NCBI RefSeq assembly: GCF_023028345.1 | Contig: NZ_CP095487.1 | Span: 2,976,001 to 3,040,000, forward strand | Direction of reading: 5' to 3' | Origin: Halorientalis marina | GTDB taxonomy: Archaea; Halobacteriota; Halobacteria; Halobacteriales; Haloarculaceae | DNA: 64,000 nt | Part shown: one piece after another, positions 51,850-59,826 of the stretch | How the letters are laid out: each line of letters begins with the position of its first letter | How positions within the stretch are numbered: the first letter of the stretch is position 1 | Position numbers and translations under genes: made by a program | The notes under the pieces: model-generated | Seen by the model: only the letters and a program-made list of their open reading frames with translations | The model's database searches: none | What the model was told of the DNA's origin: nothing

Positions 51850-52044
51850 ATGGCGACAGGCAAAGTGGACTTCTTCAACGACACCGGTGGTTACGGCTTC
51901 ATCGAGACCGACGACGCGGACGAGGACGTGTTCTTCCACATGGAAGACGTGGGCGGCCCCGACCTCGAAGAGGGTCAGGAAGTCGAGTTCGATATCGAAC
52001 AGGCGGACAAGGGTCCGCGCGCGACCAACCTGGAACGACTGTAA
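51850..52044 (+). CDS. Cold shock protein, array member 4
   Basis: 64 aa, last of the array. Starts [20 protein letters not shown], ends GPRATNLERL. Followed after about 16 bases by a GC hairpin and T-run terminator, which closes the four-gene unit. Together with the separate csp gene at 22.9 kb the window holds five single-domain cold-shock proteins. Confidence 0.96.
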   Translation: MATGKVDFFNDTGGYGFIETDDADEDVFFHMEDVGGPDLEEGQEVEFDIEQADKGPRATNLERL

Positions 52045-52060
52045 TCCGGGTGTGTGCCGG

Positions 52061-52079
52061 GACCGGCCCGGTCGTTTTT
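52061..52079 (+). terminator. Terminator of the csp array
   Basis: GACCG-GCC-CGGTC hairpin followed by G and TTTTT, 16 bases after the last csp stop. Archaeal transcription stops at such T-runs. Confidence 0.65.
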
Positions 52080-52190
52080 ATCGGCGGTCGTCGCCGAGTG
52101 GCGACGCGGCCAGCGCCGCGGGTCTCGCCCCGCACGGGCCGGACGCCGAGACCGTGAGAGGTAAGAATCAGGCCCCGCGAGTGTCGACCA

Positions 52191-52601
52191 ATGAGCGACC
52201 AGGAGCCCATCGACCGGGACCTCTACCAGCGGACGCTCGCCTTGCTCGAACCGGGCGAGATCGACCTCGCCGGCGCCATCGTCCACACGGACCTCGACAG
52301 CGACGCCGAGGCGGACCTCCACCAGACGACCATCGAACTCGGCGAACTGATCGCCGAGTACGAGGGCATCGACCCGAAAGACACCTACGTCTACTCGGGC
52401 AACGACGACCCCGATTTCGGGCTGAATCAGCACCAGGGGTTGACGCTGGACGGCGACGAGTTCGTCTGGGAGTGTCAGCAACTCCTCCGGGAGGACACCT
52501 TCCGCATCGTGTTCTACTACGAGGCCGACGTGGATCAGGACGGGCTGATCGACGCCATGCGCGAGGCGGGCTACACCGTCGAGGGCGTCGAGGAGCCCTG
52601 A
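52191..52601 (+). CDS. DUF5778-like haloarchaeal protein
   Basis: 136-aa acidic soluble protein of unknown function that seems restricted to haloarchaea. Visible blocks: DRDLYQRTLALLEPGEIDLA, TYVYSGNDDPDFGLNQHQGL, WECQQLLREDTFRIVFYYEA and the end GLIDAMREAGYTVEGVEEP. One Cys, no metal motif, no membrane segment. Family assignment rests on recollection of the pattern, not a search. Stand-alone gene. Confidence 0.65.
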   Translation: MSDQEPIDRDLYQRTLALLEPGEIDLAGAIVHTDLDSDAEADLHQTTIELGELIAEYEGIDPKDTYVYSGNDDPDFGLNQHQGLTLDGDEFVWECQQLLREDTFRIVFYYEADVDQDGLIDAMREAGYTVEGVEEP

Positions 52602-52668
52602 CGTCGGAACGGACTGTGGTGCGTTCCTGCGACGCGGGAACGGACGCCCGCTTCTTATCACTCGGCGT

Positions 52669-52887
52669 ATGAGCACCGATATGGAGTCGCCAGTCACGCG
52701 ACCGGCCGCGATCGCTCTGCTGGGCGCGACGCTCGCGTTCGGAAGCGTACTCGCGGTGGACACTGCGGGGGTCATCGGCGAATCGAGCAGGGTCGCGACG
52801 GTCGCTATCGGGAGTTCGTTCGGGCTCACCGTCGGGTTCGGACTGTTCCTCGTTCTGACCGCGTTGCAGGCCGAGACGACCGCCTGA
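52669..52887 (+). CDS. Small two-helix membrane protein
   Basis: 72 aa, unrecognised. Two hydrophobic helices, AAIALLGATLAFGSVLAVD and VATVAIGSSFGLTVGFGLFL, joined by a short polar loop. CTTATCACTC about 18 bases upstream may be the TATA region. Codon use fits its neighbours, supporting a real gene. Function cannot be read. Confidence 0.6.
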   Translation: MSTDMESPVTRPAAIALLGATLAFGSVLAVDTAGVIGESSRVATVAIGSSFGLTVGFGLFLVLTALQAETTA

Positions 52888-52992
52888 TCGCCCGCTCGCT
52901 GGAACGGGTGACCGGCGAGCGCCCGACGCACAGCCGAGCGACGGCGACCGGCGGTCCGCAGTGGAGTTTCACACTGCAGGAACGTGAGCGCG

Positions 52993-53001
52993 GATTTATA
53001 A
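52993..53001 (+). promoter_or_regulatory. TATA box of the siroheme/heme operon
   Basis: ATTTATAAC centred about 28 bases before the ATG at 53025, giving a leaderless transcript. It supports 53025 as start although the frame is open farther up to 52908. Confidence 0.6.
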
Positions 53002-53024
53002 CCGCCGAACTCCGAACGGTGGGT

Positions 53025-54107
53025 ATGGACGAGGAACTGGGGACCGACGAGCGGGCGGTCGTCAACGCGTTCCAGGGCGGATTCCCCGTCGTCGAGCGTC
53101 CCTTCGAGCCGGCCGCCGCGGCGTTGCAGGACCGCGGTATCGACCTCGACGCAGACGACCTGCTCGGACTGGTTCGCGACCTGGACGAGCGGGGCGTCCT
53201 GACGCGGTTCGGGCCGCTGATCAACGCCGAGGAGATCGGCGGGGCCGCGACGCTGGTCGCGATGCACGCCCCCGAGGACCGCTTCGACGAGGTCGCCGAG
53301 CAGGTGAACGCGCACGACGAAGTGGCACACAACTACGAGCGCGAACACCCCCACCTCAACATGTGGTTCGTGGTCAGCGTCGCGGACGCCGACCGCGTCG
53401 ACGAGGTGCTCGCCGAGATCGAGGCCGAGACCGGCCAGGAGACGTACAACCTCCCGAAACAACAGGAGTTCCGCGTCGAGGCGAAGTTCCTCGTCGACGG
53501 GCCGATTTCGGACGGCGGCCTCGACTGCTCGGCGTTGGGGCCGGACGTGACGCCGACCGACCGGCAGGGACTCACGCCGCAGGAAGTCGACCTGGTCCGG
53601 GAGATTCAGGACGGGCTTCCGCTGTCGGCCACGCCCTACGGGGACGTGGCCGCGGCCATCGACGCGGACACGGAGTGGGTGCTGGCGACTGTCAAACGGT
53701 TCGAGCGCGAGGGGAAGATACGGCGGATCGGCGTCGTCCCGAACCACTACGCGCTGGGGTACACGGAGAACGGCATGACGGTCTGGGACGTTCCGGACGA
53801 GAAGCTGGACGAGGTTGGGCCGGCCATCGCCTCCCTCGGGTTCGTCACGCACTGTTACGAGCGGCCGCGCCACGAGGGCGTGTGGCCGTACAACTTCTTC
53901 GCGATGACCCACGGGCGCAGCGAGGACGAGAGCCAGCGCCGCGTCGAGCAGGTCCGCGAGCGGATGACCGACTTCTGGACGGTCGGCGAGGACGACTGGG
54001 ACACGCTGTTCTCGACGCGTATCCTGAAGAAGACGGGTATCCGTATCGGGGACCGGGCGGCGGCGAACACGGTCGAGGACGCGGGTGCGGAGACGGTCGA
54101 CGACTGA
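53025..54107 (+). CDS. ahbAB: Siroheme decarboxylase, fused AhbA-AhbB
   Basis: 360 aa made of two Lrp/AsnC-like halves in tandem. First half: DERAVVNAFQGGFPVVERPF with winged helix, LTRFGPLINAEEIGG, and HNYEREHPHLNMWFVVS. Second half repeats this: EVDLVREIQDGLPLSATPYG, IRRIGVVPNHYALGYTENG, and HCYERPRHEGVWPYNFFAMT. The H-x-Y-E-R motifs and the aromatic patch are those of AhbA/AhbB (NirDL/NirGH), which decarboxylate siroheme to 12,18-didecarboxysiroheme on the archaeal heme route. Followed by precorrin-2 dehydrogenase and HemA genes, so a tetrapyrrole operon. Confidence 0.88.
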   Translation: MDEELGTDERAVVNAFQGGFPVVERPFEPAAAALQDRGIDLDADDLLGLVRDLDERGVLTRFGPLINAEEIGGAATLVAMHAPEDRFDEVAEQVNAHDEVAHNYEREHPHLNMWFVVSVADADRVDEVLAEIEAETGQETYNLPKQQEFRVEAKFLVDGPISDGGLDCSALGPDVTPTDRQGLTPQEVDLVREIQDGLPLSATPYGDVAAAIDADTEWVLATVKRFEREGKIRRIGVVPNHYALGYTENGMTVWDVPDEKLDEVGPAIASLGFVTHCYERPRHEGVWPYNFFAMTHGRSEDESQRRVEQVRERMTDFWTVGEDDWDTLFSTRILKKTGIRIGDRAAANTVEDAGAETVDD

Positions 54108-54110
54108 CAC

Positions 54111-54761
54111 ATGATTCCGTTGCTCCACGACTTCGAAGGCGAGACGGTACTGGTGGTCGGCGGCGGGACGGTCGGCGCGCGGAAGGCGCGCCGGTTCGCC
54201 CGCGAGGCCGAGGTAGTCGTCGTGAGTCCGTCGTTCGCCGACGCGGACTTCGGCGGCGCCGAACGCGTCAGGGCGGCGCCGGACGCCGAGGGCGTCCGCG
54301 AGTGGATCGACCGGACCGAGCCTGCGCTGGTGGTCGCCGCCACCGACGACGGGGACCTGAACGCGACCATCGAATCCGCCGCGCGCGAAGCGGGTGCGAT
54401 GGTCAACCGGACGGACGAACACGGCGGCCGTGACCCGGACAGCGTCGTCGTGCCCGCGACGGTGCGGGACGAGCCGGTCGTCGTCTCGATCGCGACCGGC
54501 GGGGCGAGTCCGGCGCTGAGCCGCTACCTCCGGGAGCGAATCGAGACGGAGATCGATGGCGCGGGCGAGATGGCACGGCTGACGGGCGACCTTCGCAACG
54601 AGCTACAGGAGCGAGCGGTCCCGGCGGATCGCCGGCGAGCGGCCGTCCGCGAGGTCGTCCGGTCGGGACGCGTTTGGACAAATTTAGATAGGGGAAGCAC
54701 GAAGGCACGACAAGTAGCCGAAGACGTGATCTCAGACGTGACTGGTGATTTAGATGACTGA
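54111..54761 (+). CDS. Precorrin-2 dehydrogenase (Met8/SirC type)
   Basis: 216 aa. NAD-dependent oxidation of precorrin-2 to sirohydrochlorin. MIPLLHDFEGETVLVVGGGT with GGGTVGARKARRF is the Rossmann start; LVVAATDDGDLNATIESAA and MVNRTDEHGGRDPDSVVVPA with VSIATGGASPALSRYLRERI match the family. The C-terminal helical part is present, so ferrochelatase activity is possible but not established. Starts 3 bases after ahbAB and overlaps hemA by 8 bases. Confidence 0.92.
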   Translation: MIPLLHDFEGETVLVVGGGTVGARKARRFAREAEVVVVSPSFADADFGGAERVRAAPDAEGVREWIDRTEPALVVAATDDGDLNATIESAAREAGAMVNRTDEHGGRDPDSVVVPATVRDEPVVVSIATGGASPALSRYLRERIETEIDGAGEMARLTGDLRNELQERAVPADRRRAAVREVVRSGRVWTNLDRGSTKARQVAEDVISDVTGDLDD

Positions 54762-56088
54762 TGGGACTGGCGTCATCTCCGGTGTCAGCGCCTCGCACGA
54801 GCGTGCGAGCGTCGACGACATCGAGATCGCCGCCGCGGAGAGCCAGCGCGCGGCCGTCGAGTCCTTGCTCTCGCATCCCGGCGTCGAGGAGGCGTACGTT
54901 CTCCAGACCTGCAACCGGGCGGAAGCGTACGTCGTGACTGCCGGCGACGAGGCGGGCCACGCCGTGCTCGGCCAGCACTTCGAGGGCGTCGCCGACGACG
55001 TCCTCGTCGAGATGGACCACGAGGAGAGCCTGCGGCACCTCCTGCGGGTGGCCGCCGGCCTCGAATCCATCGTCCTCGGTGAGGACCAGATACTCGGCCA
55101 GGTCCGGGACGCCTACCAGGACGCCCGCGGCGTCGGCGGGATCGGACCCGTCCTCGAGGACGGTATCACCAAGGCGATGCACGTCGGCGAGCGCGCCCGC
55201 ACGGAGACGGCGATCAACGAGGGCACCGTCTCCCTGGGCAGTGCCGCCGTGAACCTCGCCCGCGGGGAGCGCGACCTCGCCGAGGCCACCGCGCTCGTCG
55301 TCGGCGCCGGCGAGATGGGATCGCTCGTCGCCAAGGCGCTCGACGGCACCGTCGACCGCGTCCTCGTCGCGAACCGAACCGTCCCGCACGCGGAACACCT
55401 CGTCGAGCGGCTCTCGACCGACGGGAGCGCGCTCGCTATCGACGCCGTTCCCGCCGCCGTCGGGAAGGCCGACCTCGTCGTGACCGCCACCGGGAGTCCG
55501 GCACCGATCCTCGACGCGACGGACCTGGCGACCGTCGACCGGACGCTCGTCGTCGACCTCGCACAGCCCCGGGACGTGCCGACGGCTGTCGCCGAGTTCG
55601 ACCACGTCACCATTCACGACCTGGACGACCTCGAATCGGTCACCGAGTCCTCCCGGGCACAGCGTCAGGAGGCCGCCGAGCGCGTCGAGGCCATCGTCGA
55701 CGAGGAGTTCGAGCACCTGCTCACCCAGTACAAGCGCAAGCGGGCCGACCAGGTCATCGCCGGTATGTACGAGTCCGCCGAGCGGATCAAGACCGCCGAA
55801 CTCAACACCGCGTTCGACAAACTCGACGACCTGGACGACGAACAGCGCGAGGTCGTCGAATCGATGGCCGACGCTCTCGTGAGCCAACTGCTCGCCCCAC
55901 CCACCCAGAGCCTCCGGGACGCCGCCGAGGAGGACGACTGGACGACTATCAACACCGCGCTCCAGCTGTTCGACCCCGACTTCGGCTCGGAGGTCCCCGA
56001 CTTCGTCTCCAGCATGGACCCCGAGGACATCCCGGACGACATGAAATCCGAGATGTCACCCGCGGTGCTCAATCAACTCGACGACTAG
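54754..56088 (+). CDS. hemA: Glutamyl-tRNA reductase HemA
   Basis: 444 aa. First committed step of the C5 route to aminolevulinate. VLQTCNRAEAYVV carries the catalytic Cys; GLESIVLGEDQILGQVRDAY, LVVGAGEMGSLVAKAL (NADPH site) and LVVDLAQPRDVP are conserved. The long C-terminal dimerisation helices (ESMADALVSQLLAPPTQSLR) and an acidic tail complete it. Its ATG lies inside the end of the precorrin-2 dehydrogenase gene. Together with the two genes before it, it supplies siroheme and heme. Confidence 0.95.
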   Translation: MTDGTGVISGVSASHERASVDDIEIAAAESQRAAVESLLSHPGVEEAYVLQTCNRAEAYVVTAGDEAGHAVLGQHFEGVADDVLVEMDHEESLRHLLRVAAGLESIVLGEDQILGQVRDAYQDARGVGGIGPVLEDGITKAMHVGERARTETAINEGTVSLGSAAVNLARGERDLAEATALVVGAGEMGSLVAKALDGTVDRVLVANRTVPHAEHLVERLSTDGSALAIDAVPAAVGKADLVVTATGSPAPILDATDLATVDRTLVVDLAQPRDVPTAVAEFDHVTIHDLDDLESVTESSRAQRQEAAERVEAIVDEEFEHLLTQYKRKRADQVIAGMYESAERIKTAELNTAFDKLDDLDDEQREVVESMADALVSQLLAPPTQSLRDAAEEDDWTTINTALQLFDPDFGSEVPDFVSSMDPEDIPDDMKSEMSPAVLNQLDD

Positions 56089-56100
56089 CACCACTTTTTA

Positions 56101-56133
56101 CAGGAGGGGGTGCGCTGCGCCCACCCCCTCCTG
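56101..56133 (+). terminator. Terminator after hemA
   Basis: CAGGAGGGGGTG pairs with CACCCCCTCCTG around a 9-base loop (CGCTGCGCC), right after the hemA stop; TTTTT precedes and AAAAA follows the stem, so it would work in both directions. Confidence 0.6.
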
Positions 56134-56218
56134 GAAAAACGTGGGGAAAAACCCTCTCCGCGCTCACTTCGTTCGCGCGGAGTGAACCGGCGGCTCCGCC
56201 GCCGGATGCTCCTGTCGC

Positions 56219-56310
56219 CGCCTCCGCGACCGCACCGCTTCCGCCTCCGCGACCGCACTGCTTCCGCCTCCGCGACCGCACCGCTTCCGCCTCCGCGACC
56301 GCACTGCTTC
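56219..56310. repeat. Tandem array, four 23-bp units
   Basis: The unit CGCCTCCGCGACCGCACCGC plus TTC occurs four times without spacers. Units 1 and 3 have CACCGC, units 2 and 4 CACTGC, so a 46-bp pair was itself doubled. Non-coding, between the hemA terminator and the pterin dehydratase promoter. Not CRISPR: there are no spacers. Confidence 0.8.
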
Positions 56311-56353
56311 CGCGAGGCCCACTTTTATCGGTGTTCCGGCCGACCAATGGGGT

Positions 56354-56632
56354 ATGGTAGACCTGCTCGACGACTCCGAAATCGCGGACCGATTGCCCGA
56401 CGACTGGGAGCGCGACGGCGACGAGATCGTCCGCACGTACGAGTTCGACTCCTACCTCCCCGGCGTGGGCTTTGCCGCCGGTATCGGCGGCATCGCGGAG
56501 GACGCGTGGCACCACCCCGAAATCACCATCACCTGGGGCGAAGTCGAGGTCCGACTGACCACCCACGACGAGGGTGGTATCACCGGGAAGGACATCGATC
56601 TCGCGACGCGGTTCGACGACGTGTACGACTGA
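56354..56632 (+). CDS. Pterin-4a-carbinolamine dehydratase
   Basis: 92 aa. Dehydrates 4a-hydroxytetrahydrobiopterin-type compounds. The signature EDAWHHPEITITWGEVEVRL with TTHDEGGITGKDIDLA holds the three histidines and the Asp of the PCD/DCoH family. ACTTTTATCGG about 25 bases upstream is the likely TATA region. No aromatic amino-acid hydroxylase is adjacent, so it may serve folate- or molybdopterin-related pterin chemistry. Stop overlaps the next gene (TGATG). Confidence 0.93.
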   Translation: MVDLLDDSEIADRLPDDWERDGDEIVRTYEFDSYLPGVGFAAGIGGIAEDAWHHPEITITWGEVEVRLTTHDEGGITGKDIDLATRFDDVYD

Positions 56633-57090
56633 TGGGCGGTGGCGGACCCGCTGGCGATGGCGACGACGAGGCCGGTGCCGACGAGGAGGCGGTCGGCGAC
56701 GCCGAGTACGTGTTCAAAGTCCGCTTCCGGCTCGACCCGAGCGTGACGGGCCTGCGCGCGTCCCCAGAGGAGTTCGAGACGACGTTGTACAGGCGGGCCG
56801 ACCCGCCGGGAAGCGACGGCTGGCTGTTCTTCCGCGACAATCTGTGGCGTGGCGAACTGAACGACCGGGTGTACTTCCGCGAACTCACCGAGGAGGCCCT
56901 CGGGGTGTCCGTCCGGTCCGTGGACTTCCGTGAACTGCGGACGGACGAGGCGTACCTCGACGCCCTGGAGACCGAGATCGCCGCGAACCTCGACCTGTTC
57001 AACGCCGACGGCGTCTCGGAGGTCCGCTCGAAGTACCTCGGGAGTTCGATCCACGTTCGCCCGCGCGACGACGGCGGGGATACGACCTGA
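56632..57090 (+). CDS. LWR-salt protein
   Basis: 152 aa. Named for the invariant Leu-Trp-Arg seen here in FFRDNLWRGELNDRVYF, a family found only in halophilic archaea. EYVFKVRFRLDPSVTGLRAS and the end VRSKYLGSSIHVRP also fit. N-terminal 22 residues are Gly/Asp/Glu-rich and probably disordered. ATG 56632 overlaps the pterin dehydratase stop, so the two are co-translated. Function unknown. Confidence 0.85.
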   Translation: MGGGGPAGDGDDEAGADEEAVGDAEYVFKVRFRLDPSVTGLRASPEEFETTLYRRADPPGSDGWLFFRDNLWRGELNDRVYFRELTEEALGVSVRSVDFRELRTDEAYLDALETEIAANLDLFNADGVSEVRSKYLGSSIHVRPRDDGGDTT

Positions 57091-57211
57091 GCGGCCGTTT
57101 GCGGCCGAGAGGGTAGTCGCTGCCTGCGCCCGGTCGGTTCCGGCCCCGGCCGCGCGAGACGGGCGGAAAGCACTTACTTACTAACCGCGTAGAGACGGAA
57201 TCCCGACGACG

Positions 57212-57889
57212 ATGGTGTCCGAGTACGACTTCTGGCTGCTCGACCTCGACGGGACGCTCGTGGACGTCGAACCGGCGTACGTCCACGGCGTGTTCGACGA
57301 GGTCGGTGCTCGCATGGGCCGGGAGTTCACGGACCGTGAAGCCGAGGTGGTCTGGCACGGCCTGGGCGGGGAGCGAAACGAGCAACTCGCCGAGTGGGGC
57401 GTCGACGTCGAGCGGTTCTGGGAGACCTTCCACGAGGTCGAGGACCCGCAGGCCCGCGCCGAGCACACCTACCTCTACGACGACGCGGACTTCGTGGCCG
57501 ACCTGGACCGACCGGTCGGCGTCGTCACGCACTGCCAGGAGTACCTCACCGACCCAGTCCTGGACCGGCTCGACATCCGCGACTGGTTCGACACCGTCGT
57601 CTGCTGTGACGAGGAGATCGGCTGGAAACCCGACCCGGGCCCGGTCGAACTGGCGATGCGGGACCTCGGGGTCGCCCACGACGGGAACCACACGGCCGAC
57701 AGCCGGCGGGCGGGCGTCCTCGTCGGCGACGGTCCACACGACATCGGCGCGGCCTGGAACGCCGGCCTCGACGGGATTCACGTCGAGCGCCACGACCCGC
57801 ACCGGCGCGGCCAGTGCGTGCTCGGGGACTACCGCGTGGAGGCGTTCACCGACCTCCCCGAACTCCACCCACAGCAATCGAGCGACTGA
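57212..57889 (+). CDS. HAD-superfamily hydrolase (phosphatase-like)
   Basis: 225 aa. HAD motif I LLDLDGTLVDVEPAYVHG (DxDGT), motif II VGVVTHCQEYL (Thr), motif III Lys in GWKPDPGPVE and motif IV in VLVGDGPHDIGAAWNAG. The alpha-helical cap sits between motif I and II, as in phosphoglycolate phosphatase-like enzymes. Substrate unknown; stand-alone. Confidence 0.92.
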   Translation: MVSEYDFWLLDLDGTLVDVEPAYVHGVFDEVGARMGREFTDREAEVVWHGLGGERNEQLAEWGVDVERFWETFHEVEDPQARAEHTYLYDDADFVADLDRPVGVVTHCQEYLTDPVLDRLDIRDWFDTVVCCDEEIGWKPDPGPVELAMRDLGVAHDGNHTADSRRAGVLVGDGPHDIGAAWNAGLDGIHVERHDPHRRGQCVLGDYRVEAFTDLPELHPQQSSD

Positions 57890-57918
57890 CCCCGCGACGA
57901 ACGCGGGGCTGACTGTTC

Positions 57919-59814
57919 CTAGCGGCTGTAACCGTCGAGGTCGGCCAGCACCGAGTCGGCCCCCTCGACCGCTTCGTCGAGGGCCTGGACGCCGTCTTTC
58001 TCCGTCCGATTGGGGTTCGCCAGGACCGTGACCGACTGCTCGCCGAGCGGGACGTACCCGAGGTCGAGTTTCGTCGCGGTCGCCCGGAGGCCGAGGCCGG
58101 CGTCGGCGTCGCCCGCTGCGACCTTCCGGGCCGGGCTCTCGTGGGCTTTGACGGTGAGTTCGTAGCCGTCGATGGCGTCGGTCAGGTCCCGGCGGGTGGC
58201 GTCGCGGTCGGCGGCGAGGTCGGCCAGGGCGTCGTCGAGCGCCGTCCGCAGTCCCGAGTTCGTCCCGCGGTTGACGAGCCGCAGGTCCCGGTCCACGAGG
58301 TCGGCGAGGCCGGACACCTCGTCGGGGTTGCCCGCGGGGACGAGCAGGCCCCACTCGCGGGTCCAGCCGCCCAGGACCTCGTGGGCGGCGTCGATCTCGG
58401 CGGGGTCGACCCCGGCGGCGACGGCGGCGTCGGGGACGCCGTTGCGGAGCCGGCGGAGTCCCTCTCGGGTGCCCAGCGAGAGGTACCGGGGGGTCCGCAG
58501 CGAGTCGAGCATGCGGGAGAGCGCGGGGTCGTCCTCGCCGGCGGCGAAGAGACTGGGCGGGCGCACGTCCGGCGAGAACAGCTGAACTTCGACGTCCTCG
58601 TCGGCCGCGAGGTACTCCGTGTCGGGGTGGACGGCGACGATGCCGTCGGCCTCCACGAGGCTCGTCGTCGCGCCGCTGCCCTTGTCGACGGGGTAGACGA
58701 GCGTGTCGCCGTCACCATTTTCCACCAGTCCGACGGGCATCAGTCGCAGGCGTCCCTCCGCGTACCGCTCCTCGACGGCCATCCGGCCGGAGACCGTCGC
58801 GGTCGCCGGCTCGGGCAGGCCCGCGGCCTCGCGGATCGCGGGCGCGACGAACGTCCGGAAGATGGTCAGCGCCGACACCGGATACCCGGGCAGGCCGACG
58901 TAGGCCGAGTCCGCGAGCCGGCCGATCAGCATGGGCTTGCCCGGCTTGACCGCGACGCCGTGTAAGAGGAGTTCGCCCTGTTCCTCGATGACGCGGTAAA
59001 TCACGTCGACGGCGGAGGCGCTGGTCGACCCAGAGGAGAGCACGAGGTCACACTCGTCGGCGGCCTCGGTCAGGATGCGCTCCATCTCGTCGTAGTCGTC
59101 GCCGGCGTGGGGGTAGAGGACGGCCTCGCCGCCCGCCTCTTCGACGCCCGTCGCGACGGTGTAGCTGTTCACGTCGTAAATCTGCCCGGCGTCGGCGTTC
59201 AGTTCCTCGCCGGGCCGGACGAGTTCGTCGCCCGTCGAGATGATTCCCACGCGGGGCTTCGCTCGAACGGGCACCGCGTCGACACCGAGCGCCGAGAGCA
59301 GGCCGATCTCGCGGGCCGTGAGCCGCGTCCCCGGGCCGAGCGCGCGCTCGCCGGCGGCCACGTCCGCGCCCGCGAGCATCACGTTGTCGCCCGGCGCGAG
59401 GGACTTGCGGACGAGGACGCCCTCGCCGTCGTCCGTTTCGTCGGTTCGCTCGACCATGATGACGGCATCCGCGCCGGGTGGCATCACCGCCCCCGTCGAG
59501 ACCTCGACGGCCTCGCCCTCGGCGACTTCTACGTCGGGCTCCGCACCCGCGTGGACCGCGCCGGCGAGCGCGAGGCGGGCGGGGTCGGCCTCGTCCGCGC
59601 CGAAGGTGTCCCGGGCCCTGACCGCGTAGCCGTCCATCGAGGCGCGGTCGAACCCGGGCACGTCGAGGGTGGCGTCGACCCGCTCCGCGAGGACCCGACC
59701 CCGCGCGTCGTCGAGGGGGACGGTCTCGCTCTCGCCGCCGAGGTCCAGCGAGTCGATGGCGTCGTGGGCGTCCGCGGGTGGCGCGAGGTCGCGGAACTCC
59801 TTTCTGTCACTCAT
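57919..59814 (-). CDS. moeA: MoeA with fused periplasmic-binding-like domain
   Basis: 631 aa. Residues about 1-400 are MoeA, which inserts molybdenum or tungsten into adenylylated molybdopterin: VPGFDRASMDGYAVRARDTF, GAVMPPGADAVIMVERTDE, GIISTGDELVRPGEEL, LSSGSTSASAVD and VKPGKPMLIG. Residues about 420-631 are a LysR-substrate/PBP-like domain (WGLLVPAGNPDEVSGLADL, LVNRGTNSGLRTALDDAL, GLGLRATATKLDLGYVPLGE) that could sense molybdate or tungstate. No signal peptide. Second gene after the other moeA, 12 bases apart. Confidence 0.92.
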   Translation of the reverse strand: MSDRKEFRDLAPPADAHDAIDSLDLGGESETVPLDDARGRVLAERVDATLDVPGFDRASMDGYAVRARDTFGADEADPARLALAGAVHAGAEPDVEVAEGEAVEVSTGAVMPPGADAVIMVERTDETDDGEGVLVRKSLAPGDNVMLAGADVAAGERALGPGTRLTAREIGLLSALGVDAVPVRAKPRVGIISTGDELVRPGEELNADAGQIYDVNSYTVATGVEEAGGEAVLYPHAGDDYDEMERILTEAADECDLVLSSGSTSASAVDVIYRVIEEQGELLLHGVAVKPGKPMLIGRLADSAYVGLPGYPVSALTIFRTFVAPAIREAAGLPEPATATVSGRMAVEERYAEGRLRLMPVGLVENGDGDTLVYPVDKGSGATTSLVEADGIVAVHPDTEYLAADEDVEVQLFSPDVRPPSLFAAGEDDPALSRMLDSLRTPRYLSLGTREGLRRLRNGVPDAAVAAGVDPAEIDAAHEVLGGWTREWGLLVPAGNPDEVSGLADLVDRDLRLVNRGTNSGLRTALDDALADLAADRDATRRDLTDAIDGYELTVKAHESPARKVAAGDADAGLGLRATATKLDLGYVPLGEQSVTVLANPNRTEKDGVQALDEAVEGADSVLADLDGYSR

Positions 59815-59826
59815 CGCGGACCCCCC

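Noticed and set aside
56219..56310. CRISPR array
   Set aside because: The 23-bp units are directly adjacent with no spacers, and no cas genes are in the window.
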